Below are positions 49,001-61,300 of a stretch of 64,000 bases of DNA, in pieces. The notes under the pieces were generated by a model. The model was not told the DNA's origin and did not search any database. It saw nothing but the letters and a program-made list of their open reading frames with translations. The stretch spans positions 23,639,586-23,703,585 of the forward strand of contig CM041550.1 of assembly GCA_023238725.1 (NCBI GenBank), read 5' to 3'. This stretch comes from Scortum barcoo (Eukaryota > Chordata > Actinopteri > Centrarchiformes > Terapontidae). Numbering within the stretch: the stretch's first letter is position 1; each line of letters opens with the position of its first letter. A program made the translations under genes and the position numbers.

Positions 49001-52000
49001 ATCTCTGGTAGGCACTTGGTGCCAGGAGGGTTAAAAAAAGCTTCAATTCCTACACCCACTTGGACGTGCATTACGTTAAACACAAAGGAGAAACGAAAGG
49101 GCAAGAATTGTTACACTCATTGTCTAAAGGTCACTTAAGGGAAAAAAAGTCTTTCACCATCTTACCTTGCTCCCTCGAAATGTCTGGCTTGTACCAGTAC
49201 TTTGACGTGTCTTGGACAAACTTGACATTCAGCCTGTTCTCAGGACTTCCATCTGCAATGAAAAGAAAAAGAATGTCACCAACTTTGTACAGTCAAGATA
49301 GATTTTGCTGAAATACTGAACTGAACTAGAGCAACCAAAACACTACAATGCGTTCATTCTTAAAGCTGTTATATGCCCATATTGTTCTGTTGAATTGAAA
49401 GGGCTGTATCATACAGTGGAGTTTATGTATGACAAGTTTTCCAAGCTTCAGCTGTTTATCTCCATCTGCCACAATGTTAGAGGTCGTTATACGTAAAATG
49501 GACAAAAAGGACAACACATGCTGTAAGCCATTCTCTATTGCTCTAGTACCTCCTGGATAAGGCTGTTTCAGAAATGAAAGGAAAGAAGCAAACATAAAAG
49601 AACTCTAAAGATCAGGTATATCTTTACCGGGCATGTTGAACCTTGAGAAGTCAGAGAGGGTGTGGAAGTAGCTGGGAGTGCCTCCTCCACTCATTGGGGA
49701 CATAACCTTCCCATTCAGCGTGCCGTAGGACAGTGCTCCATTTGGTCTGTCGCCGCTTGACATGCGCCTCTTCTCTGGAAGCTGGGGCTGGAAACCAGGG
49801 GCTGGGCTACCTTGCCGGAACCCTACACCCATTCCCATCATGCCCCCATCCTGGTAGCCTGCAGGTGAAATAGGGAAGGACGGTGTCGGCGGTCCCTGGT
49901 AGCCTGAGGAGCTGCTCTGTCGCGACAGGTTCCCGTGCCTCTCATCTGGGGTGGTGTAGCCACTGTGCATGAGGTGACGTTCCAGACTGGGGCTTCTCTG
50001 GGACACCTGCGATACAGATGGGTGACGGCCCAAAACTGGACTTCCTTGCGGGTGTGTGATAGATGGCTGTCGGCTGAGCACAGGGCTGCTCTGCATGGGC
50101 TGGCCCAGGGATGGCTGTCTACTGAGGACCGGGCTCCGTTGAGATCCCTGTCCCAAAGAGGCCTGTCGGCTCAGGACCGGGCTGCTCTGTGCTCCCTGAG
50201 ACAGACGACGACCAAGGGTGGGACTGCCACTGACACCTACCATACCCACCTCGAAGCCATTAGCTGGTGATGCTTGCTGGCCGATGATGGAACCATCCTG
50301 ATTAGGACCTAAGTGCTGCTCAGGGGCAATGGAGGCAAGGATGTTGGTCCGGTGCTGTGCATGGGGACTACCGTGGCTGAGCGTTGTCTGTGAGGGTTCT
50401 GAGGTGGGAGGGCTGGAATCTGAGGCCACAAAGCTCCCTGGTTGGGTGTTGGGGCCAAGATAGGACAGTGTAGGGGTAGTAGTGCCAAGGTAGGAAGAGG
50501 TTGGAGAACTGGAATCCAGGTAAGAAGAAGTTGGCGTATGCAGGGCTTGATATGAGGGGGTGGGAGTAGGATAGGCACTCTCTGTAGCCTGGGAGCGGAA
50601 GCCTGAATCAGTAGTTGGTTGGGACAGAGTGCTAATGCTGCTCTCTAAGGGGTGATCCCTGGAAGATAATGTGAGAAGATTATTAACCAGCTGAAGGTTT
50701 TGTGTATTTCCTCAGTTGGACAAACCATTCATTTGGACACATGACTTTGCGGATTAAAAAGGTATTTACCAAAGTTAATTTATACCTTTCCATAAAAACA
50801 GAGCCTGTTCCCAGGATATGTCCTGGCAATGAAGAAGCCATCTATGGCTCAAAAAGAGAATCCTTCATTTTTTAACACTATGAAACATGTGCGAGTAATT
50901 TTTTATGTTCACTAATTTCTGGTCCAAGATCTGACCTCAGCCCAAAAAATCTACGAGCATTATGTTTTTGACTCACCCCTGTGGGCTCTGGATGGGGCTG
51001 CTGCTGGACAAAGGTGGGTTCAGTGTGTGGGAGGAGGGACTTGAACTTCTCTGTTGGCCTGCGGTCTCTCCTGGGGGGCTAAGGCTCCGAGGTGACGCAG
51101 GCTGCTCTCCGCCTGCCGCTGCTGACCTTGCCACCGACTCTACATAGCTTCTCGGTGCTTCAAGTGAGAGAGGAAAGTTTCTCTATGAGTCACACATTTA
51201 CTTAACTTCAGCTTTTATCACTGTGCTTTTCCTTTAGCTTTGTAGCCTTGAAGCTGTACTTTCGACAATTCCTGCTTGAATTGAAATGTATGTTCCATTA
51301 AACAAAGTATAATCTGTTATAAAACCTTTAAGCATCAAGTCAACAATCGCTATTAAAGTGAAGGTGATGTGATGCAAAAAATGAAAACTGTGAAAACAGA
51401 TGACTGCCAACAGATGGGCGCAAGAGAGTTGAATTATTTTACCACACATGATATGTAGGTGGACTATGACTGAACAATAGGTAGAGTGAAATGGGGTGGA
51501 GGAGATTCATGTCTTGAATGTGGATGATGATCTGTGACATTACAGCAGCACTCTTACCTTCCTCACCCTCACTGCTCTCATCATCTGTGGGGCATCATTG
51601 GAGATAATCCAGAGAAACAGAATAATGTAAAGGAACAAGGGTACAGCAAGGGGGCTGGAAAGAATGTTTCTTTTCTGTGCTATACTCATCTAATTTGATG
51701 TTAATCTGGAGCATGTGTACGACACAGAATGTCAAAGGAATCAATTCATGAGGAATATTACTAGCTTGTCTTTCTATTTAGCCTCCAGAGTGTATTTTGA
51801 GAAAGGTTAATGGTTAAAGATTAATCCAAATCAGATGCCAATCTGTGATTTTTGAATACACAAGTGTCACTCTCAGGCAAACATACTTATAGTACTGACC
51901 TGTTTTATAAAAAATACTGGTGTAAATGAACATTTAAAAGCATTAAAAGGCAACAACAACTTGAATTTGGTTTTTCCCCAACTGTCCTCTCCATGTCTGA

Positions 52001-52238
52001 GTGGCCACTGAAGGTTGTCATTTTAACAAAGTGAATGTTAATAACCAACCTGAGCCTGTTTGATTTAGGAGGATTTCTGCTGGGTTGTGGGGCTTCAAAC
52101 CCAGGGCTGACAGTGGAGTCTTGGCCAGACCAGGAGGGGACCGACCTGAAGAGAGTGGAACATTTATCACCACACAGCATCACACATACACACACACACA
52201 CCACAGACATCTTAACAGCTGTTACCTCCTCACACAGG

Positions 52239-52307
<69 letters not shown>

Positions 52308-55300
52308 TCCCTTTAATGATAAAAATGACAAAATTAGAAATGCCATTGACAAGCAACCTGCAAAAATGCAAAATGTCACAATATCCACGTAGTTTCCAAA
52401 TGGCCCAATCAATTTATCTAATGGCAATCTATTCCATTTGAAGTTGACCATGATAATCATACACAGGTAAACAGCTGTCAAGACATTACATCAACCTGTC
52501 AATAGGGTTTAACACACAAGAGCAACATGTTCAGAGGGGGGCGCTCATGCTCTGATGGAGTGACAAAACATGCATGTGACCAATCACAATGTGACAAACT
52601 GGCGGTGACACCACCTCATTCTGCCATCAGCAGATTAAGGTGTTTATCAAACACAAGTTCACAAGAAAGCAGAACTGAGTCAAACTGAACTTTGGAGAAT
52701 TCCATTTGCATTCCTCAGTACAGTCTATAAACCCCACAAATGTTAAAGATTGTTTTAGTTTTACAGTTTTAATCTTCTTAGCTAACATCCTTGTTTTCCT
52801 GTGATTCAAATGTTGCCATAAGTTTTTACTGTCTGTGGAAGAATAGGAACTTTGACACAGTCTCTGCTACATTTACATGGGAAGGAAAGATGAGGAGTAG
52901 TCGCCACATGAGCCTTACTCACATCTATGATCATAGTGTGTGTTTAATCAAGGTGACTCTTTTCCACCTCATGAACATATCTTTCACACCAAGGCTTTGT
53001 TCAGACTTCAGACAAATCAGATCTTTAAGACAGACTGTCTGCACTGTTATTTGCAAGAGTTCGAGTATGTGTGACAGACATCACCGAGTTAAATACATGG
53101 GCTCCTTTGTAACAGCACAGGCATTAGTACCTACATACGCTGGTGATGTGGCTTACTAAATAGAGATCCATTATCTTGTCTTCCAAACAATCTACCAAGT
53201 CGCAGAGCAGAATTCCTCTGTCGCACTAGACAAACTCATTGATCTGTCACTCTTGATTTGACATCATCGTTGTGTGCTGCGTTGCAAGATGGCAAAAGAC
53301 GCTTTGAAAGTGGCACCAGAACGACTGGATCGAGATGCACCCCCACTCCAACCAGAATCGCATTTCAAACTGCCTCTACTTGTGGCTTGAATCGATTTGC
53401 AAAAACTGCATTTAATTTAATGCATTTAATGTGGTCTTTTGCTGTCCACACTGGATACAATCTGGATATGTCAAAAACTGATCTGGGCTGACAGTCTGAA
53501 CAAAGCCCTCGTCTTCCTTTACAGTGCCAAGTACTCCTTTATTCCCCTCCTGTGTAAACTCAAATGATCATGTGGAGGAAAAAACACTCTTGTGATAACA
53601 AATACATATTGCCATCACAATTAGCAAAGGACAAGACATAAATGGCTGCCGGGGAGGGCAGGTAGGGTTCTAGCTGTGATGGAACAAGGCTGCAGGAATC
53701 CAAACATAAATGACTACAGCGACACAGAGAGCAGCAGCTGCTTGGACAGTTTTACATATATAGCTCTATGGATGTGTGTTGATGAATGTGGACTTCCCTG
53801 TTCATCCAACTCAGTATCTATTTTATCAGCAAAAGACTTGTTTACTTTGTTTAGTTTTTCAGCTAAAATGTGAAGTGTTGGACATTTCTGGGTGCTCTAC
53901 ACTGTGTCCATGTTGTTGCCGGTGCTGCTCTCGTGTGGCTCTCGTGCCAAAGCAATGCAGAACTGTGGTAAGTGATGGGTAAAGGGTCACTCTGCAGAGA
54001 AGGGACAGGAATGGGGGGATAGGGGATCAATTTGGCTAACGTTATGGGACAGTAGAACTCCGGTAGAGAGACGTGCATCCTCCACTTACCAAAGAATCCC
54101 AATCAATTCTTTGTACTTCCAACCTAGATGCCCCACATTCATACAGTGGGTGGTGTGTGTGGGGCAGGCTAAGTGAACGCTACTCGGCATGATGGTGTAA
54201 TAGGAAGTCGATCTGGTGTCACGTGCACTCAGTTAGATAACCATGCACCTTTAACAAGTTTTGCAAATAACCGCAAAACTGATCTTACTTAACTCATGAC
54301 TTAACTACATGTTGTGCTTAGCTAAGAAACAGACACTCTGATTTTGAGGTCCATTAAAAAGTAAACAATGAGCAACTCACATGTTTTCTCATAGATTCAT
54401 ATCTAATGCAACAATTTGATCTTAATTTGTCCAGATGAATTCATTCAAAAGTCAAGATGTTTTGTTTATCTCAGAAAAGGTTACTGCTAAGTGTCATTGC
54501 GTACGCAATGTTCCCACTTCGGGAGAAAGGAGGGTTGTTACGCCACAGAGCGGGTGTTAAAAATATGGTGTTTTCACGACTAACTTTTATGGGTGTGCCC
54601 TGAGGGAGACAGGCGAGAAGACCAGATGATGTAATTGGTGGAGTTGGCAAACGACATGTTACCTAATACGTGACTCTTGTTTTAGTGTGGGGTGTATGTG
54701 AGACAGAGAGAGGGGGTTGGAAGAAGGTGGAATGAGGAGATGCATATGTGTATGTCTGTTGTGATACCTGTGATACCTTCACACATGGACTAAAACCAAT
54801 GAACTCAGTATAGCTACAGCTTATTACGACTCATGTATAATTCCATAATATGATTGATGATGTTCTCTGTACATGTGGCATCTATTGCACGTCTGTCCGT
54901 CCCAGGGAGAGGGATCCCTCATCTGTGGCTCTTCCTCAGGTTTCTTCTTTTTCCCATAAAGGGTTTTTTGAAGTTTTTCCTGACTCCGGTTCGAGGGTCT
55001 AAGGACAGAGGGTGTCACAACTGTACAGATTGTAAAGCCCTCCGAGGCAAACAATGTTTGTGATTTTGGGCTCTAAATAAATAAATTTGAAATTTGAATT
55101 TGTTGGTTTGTCTGTCTGTATCTTTTCTGTTTTCTTCATGAAACAGTTAAACTAAAAGAAAAGACAGGCTGGATAGAAAAGAGGGATGAGGATTGATTGT
55201 GATCAAGTGGCAGGCCGCACTTGAATTTTGGAGCGTTAGTTACGCTAAACTGACTTGGCTTTTTTTTGTCTTTCCTTTTTTTCTCATCCTCCATCTACTG

Positions 55301-58300
55301 AATGATCACTGCAGACATTCTTGTCAGAAAAGAGGCATTCAGTCTTCACAAGACGTCGCCACTTAGGCATTTTGATGAGCCAACACAAGGCCAGATGCTG
55401 CAACTTCCCACTTGTACATTGAGCATTGAAAATGCAGCCCATTTACAATCTGAATGAAATATAAGATAAGGAAATAGTGAAGATATTTTTTCACTACTCA
55501 GAATATGTCATAACAAATGAGGTACATAAAGAGAGAAATTATTTCAAGTTAAGATAAACTACATTGAGTGACTGCAGTAAGATCAGTTAATCTCTTTTGT
55601 TCCACTTGAAAAAGTGTAACGAAAAAAGCTAAGTAACCGAATTAGAGTATGTCGATTAAATAACTCAAAGATTCAATATAATGTGAACTGTTGTTTAGTG
55701 CTTCAGATAAGAGTAACCATTTATGTATGCAATTTAAACTACAACAGAGGAATTTTAAAAGATCACTTTCACTACCAGGCTGGTATTTCAAGACGCAGGT
55801 CAACCCTTTTGTGCCAGGTAAAAAGAAAAATGATTCAATATGTGGTTGTAAATGTTTGGAATAACTAGTAAATCCTGGATATTTGTCTCCATAGATGACC
55901 TGCCATACTGCTTAAGAATCCAAATCTTAAGACTGATCTCAGGATAAAAATAAAACCACTATCAACAACAACCTTCAGTTAGAATTTGACATAAATCCCG
56001 TTTGCATCATTTTGAATGTAACTATGCCTGAGCTCCACAGTGCCGTCTGTCTGCCGGAGGGTGAACTTACACAGGTTGAAGTAAGGGGTTTGCGGCGAGA
56101 TGGGGAAGGCAGGGGTTTGGGGAAACACCTCACCACCAACTGTGGGTGTAGGACTGATGGGTCCACCCTCCATCTCCTCGAAGGCCTCGCGGTAGCTGTG
56201 CATGTGTCTCTGGAGAGCGGAAGAGTTACATAAAAAAACATGTCAATGTGCAAAGAAAAAAACTGGGAAAACATCTTCTAAAATGCACGCTTTCTACCTC
56301 CTTAGGCCGCCCTCCGGGGTTCATGGCTATGGCGTTGACAAACTCTGGAGAAACGCAGCGGATGGGGGAGCGAACTGGTGCATCAGGAGAGGGGCCGTCA
56401 TCGGGGCCGTTCTGGTATTGGCCCTCGCTGGTGATGCGACGTCGGGGCAGAGTTGCAGGTTCGTCCAAGGACACTGTACGGGCCTGGACACCTGAGATCA
56501 CACGCAAGTGAGTATTAGAAGTAAGCAAGGGCTGGTCACTGCTGCTGCTTTATGCTGCTCTGCTCCAGCAATTCCATCACCACCATCAGAGGTTAATGTT
56601 TGTCAGCCACTGTGAATGCTCAATGCACAGGCCATTGTGTGCATATTGCAGACAGTCAAACACTTCAGAGAATTTGCAGGACGCTGTGGTTCTTACAGCA
56701 TTCTGAATTTAACATGCACACACGCAAGCTTAATTAAAGGTTAGCTGTTGATCGATTGGAAGCTCATTTAATCACAACAAAAAAACTCACATTCATTAAT
56801 AAACTCACTCCACTGATAAAGATGTCTCCAACAAAACAAAACACATCAAGTGTTTCACAGTATAGGGAAAATACAAACTTGATCTTGGATATAAGTCATG
56901 TTCAACCTTCAAGCATCAGCTGAAACTATAATAAGTAACTATTTTTTCAACGCCGGGGGGAAAATGTTCTCTCAGACAAATGATCGAGACTTTCTGATAC
57001 ACTGGTGCAAACTGTTGGTTATCAAATGCGTCAATGTGGCAAGTTCTGGCTGAACCTCAGAGCAGTCAGTAAGCTCATTTCAGCTAATCTGGTTTGAACA
57101 GAGAGAGCCAGCGAGAGAGAAAAAGCTACCAGCATAAAACAAACAGGATTTGAGTTAAGAGTTTTAAGCTAATATGCGATGCCATTGACTGGCGGGTCGA
57201 GGTAGCAAAGCATGAAATGCTGGCCAAAGCAGCAAAGCCAGTGTGAAAGACTATCACTGGCTGCCCTGCGCTTTGGAACAAGATGAAGGTTAATGGGAGA
57301 GAGAAGTACAATAGGTTTAAGAAATGAGTGGGGAAATTAGCGATAATAAATTCAGTGTTGTTTGTGCTGAGGCAGCCTGCCCTGTGTTCTTTTCCAAGTG
57401 TTACTTTCTAGGCGTTTCACTGTCTGTCACTGAAACAGCTGCACAATAATATGTATTATAATGGATCTGGAGTTGTCTTTTTGTTTCTTTCTTTGAGCAA
57501 CTCTTTTACATCTCAGTGACACAATGTCTTAGTCAAGGTGGAATGACCTCATAGAGAGACTGAAAACAAACACAAGCTGACAGCAACTTTAAAGTGGACC
57601 TACATGGAAAAAACAACACCCTACAAGCCTGACTGCTATGGAACTGTAAAAATATTAATAACCCCTTTACTCAGCTTCACTTTGAAGTAAGAGAGCAAAA
57701 TCCTGGCCAAATATCTGAGAGGAAAACTTGTGATAGCAGCTGGAAAAATCTGAGCATGTAAAAAAGTAAGGAATAAAGTTAACTGCCACCAGAATAAAAA
57801 ATCTGAGGTGTTAAAGGATTCATCTTAGTTTCCTAAAAAGTTTCCTTCCATGTGTTTTATTACCATTATTAGGTTATGGTAATAAATCAGTATACTTCAT
57901 GTGTTAGTTTTGCATAATAGAGAGAAATCAGTGATAAAGATGTGCCAGTCATGCAATCAGTGAGGATGATCTATCTGATCTATCCCTAGCTCAAATGTCT
58001 TGGAGTTGGCAGGGTGTTGGTTAAAAAATCTTGGAAGTGACAGCTTTGAGAAGCATGTAGTCAACACCCCCAAACAGAAACACACCCACCATCGCACCGA
58101 GCCTGGAAACTGAGAACCAGATGTACCCACGATGCACTGCTCTACAGTGGAGTACTGTCAAACACCGCGCTGTTGCCCTAGCAACGGCTAATGGTTTCCA
58201 GCTGGGATGGCTGGAGATTCTCGAGGACTGACATTTCTCAGCTATTCAAAATCCAGTCATCATGTGGATAAGCATGGGGTTCATTCCAAAAACATACAAA

Positions 58301-61300
58301 CTTGATACGTGATTCTTTTCTCTTTTTTTTTTTTTTTTTTTAAGGGAAACCACAGTCTCCATATGTGCACACCTGCAACTGAGGGAGGTTATTTAAGGTA
58401 AGAGTGAGAACACTGCATTCCTGGCATGGCTAGTTCAGATCAATAACATAACTGCATTTAAAAAGTGATCATAATCTGGTGGTGGTCCGACGTCTACACA
58501 TAATGCTCAATGCTACACATTTAACTGATGTTGTATTGCATCACTACAAAGGATACTGCTGTCTGCGGTAAAGAGAGCAGACTGGCCCCTAACACCCTAG
58601 GGCCCTAAACAGAACAATCCTGTCTGCATTGTGGTCACCGTCTCCCAGAGGACACATACGGCTTTAGTGATGTTTCCAACTAGGACTGTGGTCTCTTTCC
58701 TAGATTTGGTGTCCTTTGTCTGGCTTTGTAAATCTTCAAAATAGTGCAAGTTAAAAAAGCAGCCTTGAATGAGGCCAGTGTATCCTGGTCTCAGTATTGT
58801 TCCCCGAGTTTGGCAAAATGGATCTTGTGACATGCACTCTCCTGGCAAGGGACAGAGCCTCCTTTGTGCTTCCCCTGTGTCGTTCTTGCGAAACTTTAAC
58901 ATTATCCAATTGGCTTTTTTTTTTCTACACCACAGCTGAAGTAATTCCCTAACCTTGAGGTAGAAAATGGCAACTAAGAACAAACAGGAATAAGGGGTGA
59001 GTATCCACACAGAGAGGAATCAGCAGTTAGTTTGATGATGATGCGGCTGCACAGAAAAACTCAATGATGTCAGAGAAAATGTGATATATATGAAAGGCAG
59101 AAAGAGGAAGTGAAAGAAAAAGCAGCTGCAGATGGTGCAGTCAAAACAAGATATGACAGATCATTAAACGCAAACCAAAGCCCACCGCACTCCAAGGCAA
59201 AGCAGATACAGACTTGAACTTGGATAGAAGGAACACTTGAAAAAAAGGACTTCTCCTTTTTCTTTATAAGTGTTCTTTCAGACAGGATGGGAGAACCAAC
59301 CCGAGAGGGAGTGAGAACGGCGGTGCTCAGACTGTGAAGAAGTCATGCTGGGGATGACACTTTGGACACGAGCCGAGTATTCTGGGTAAACAGATGAACG
59401 ATTGGAGAGAGAAGAATGATGATGACAATAACTAAAAAGAAGAGGAAAACTGGCAGGATGAGGTCTCACCTATGACAAGAACAAGGGAACAAGAAGGTAG
59501 CTGACAGATGATGCTCATTCCTGTCACTAATGTTTGGATATCATCCAGTGAGTGTTGATGTGCATGCTAACTTAAGAATAAATAAAACTATTTTGTTACT
59601 CTCAAACTCCTAGTAGCGTTAAACTACTATTTTGTATTTATGTTATGTGAATAACTTCTTTACATTTAAATGGCAGTAAAATGAAGTGAACCATTCTGTT
59701 GATTCTAGAAAACCTCTTTCTGGCATTTTTTATCTGGGGGGCTCAGCTATCACACAGCTTTTGTTGACTTTGTTCCATTTCTTCCATTTGTTTCTGCTCT
59801 GCAGATTGTCTGATGTGCTTATCTAGGGACAGTCAACCTGCTGGAATGGAGAGAACACTTCCTGTTTGAGCTAGAGTGGTAGGGACTGACGAGGTGACAT
59901 TCAGGAAATTAGATAAGGACAAAGCAGTATTTTCCAAGAGACGTGTGTACAGTGCACGGCTGATGGAAACAACATAACTGTTCTGTAAATGTTCTGTCCT
60001 GCCACAAAAAAAGATTACATACAACTAGTCCAACAAATAACACTTAAAATGAACAGTATCTCATTTCATATTTAGCATCAGCATAGTTGTATCTGTTGCT
60101 GTATCTAAAGGATTCTTGGTTAGAACAATGAATCAAATGTAGCATTTTGTTTGCTTCTTAGAAGATTCACGTCTGCACAAAGCCTCATGGGAAAATTTGT
60201 AGTCAGAGCTCAATAATAAGTTGACTATAAAATGACTAGACCAAACCTAACATCAGAGTACAAAAATCAAAAAATAAATATTGTGGTTTTCTTCTTCTAC
60301 AAGTAAAGCTAATCTGTGACCTCAGCAGTCTCACGCAGTGTTCACAAACACATAATCTTATGAATGAAATCAAACATTTTTAACCTGTTTTCCAGCACCA
60401 GGTTGCATCTTCAGATGTATTTATGTGATCTCAAAGATGTCCCTGGTGTGGTCAGAATTATTAAATGGTTGCAATGGTTTCGATCTAATATTCCCACAGA
60501 CTGTACCACTCTGCACATACATTTTCTCTTCATCTCTGTTAGATGAACTGTAAGTCAAGTCAGTGCCTTAGGCTCGGACAGTGAACAGTGCAGCGTCTGT
60601 GGAAATATTGAATTTCAAAATTGGCTTTGTCCCAGTGAGATCACATGAATACAATGCTGACCCACTGCTGGATTAAAGGTAATTCTTTTTTTTAATTATG
60701 GTTGCTGAGGTCACAAATGGAGCTAGGTATAAGGATGACATAACTTAATGTTAGATCTTACCAGCAACTCTCTGGGCCACCAGACCTTCAACACTGAAGA
60801 CTTCATCTGGCTCACTATCTCTTGGCTGAGGTGAGGCTGAGGAAGCACTCGGGCTTCTATGGAGCTCAGAGACCTCTGCAGACTGGGACAATGTGCTAGG
60901 TGGGTAGGTGTTGATGGGCTTGAGCTGGATGTGACCAGCTACAGTGGGGTGGGCTTGTGAGGAGGGTCCAGTTCCAGCTGTTTCAGGGGTGTGACTCAGA
61001 GATCCCTGGACAGTTGTGGACTCTGGTGTACTAGGCTTCCCAGGTGATATTTCAGCCGGCGATGAACGGCTGGCCAGGCTGGACATGGGGCCAGAAAAGT
61101 GGGTATGAATGGCAGCATCGCCCTGGAAGGAGGGCCTGGTTTGGCTCTGGGAGAAGGATGGTTGTGTGGTCACTACAGCACTGTTTTCCTGCAGTGGAAC
61201 GCTTTGGGACTTTTGCACCAGAGAACGGCCTGGTTCCAAGTCCAACATGAGGAGATTAAGGGTTTCAATAGATTGCTCAATTTCTTGCTGGGAGGCGCTG

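Larger units (their letters stand above)
47325..49165 (-). other. tns1 intron between exons 8 and 9
   Basis: A 1.84-kb intron inside the SH2 coding region. It contains a dispersed fish repeat at about 47600-47860 and a (TG)n microsatellite at 48312-48332. Nothing else is recognised. Confidence 0.6.
49253..51557 (-). other. short introns around tns1 exons 6-8
   Basis: The non-exonic parts (49253-49627, 50659-50976, 51158-51557) hold nothing recognisable beyond splice sites. Confidence 0.5.
52146..56070 (-). other. tns1 intron between exons 3 and 4
   Basis: A 3.9-kb intron. It contains a CA run (52187-52201), a long TA run (52240-52303), a perfect 16-bp palindrome (54495-54510) and a fish interspersed repeat (about 54868-55102). 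No further exon is recognised. Confidence 0.6.

Noticed and set aside
49935..50270. Plus-strand 111-codon open frame with repeated units
   Set aside because: It mirrors the SPxLxRxxS repeat of tns1 exon 7 on the opposite strand.
52531..52546. CTCF-like GGGGGGCGCTC word
   Set aside because: One G too many relative to the core consensus and the upstream half does not match.
58597..59010. 137-codon minus-strand open frame inside tns1 intron 1
   Set aside because: No recognised domain and no convincing acceptor/donor pair in phase with the flanking exons; probably chance.
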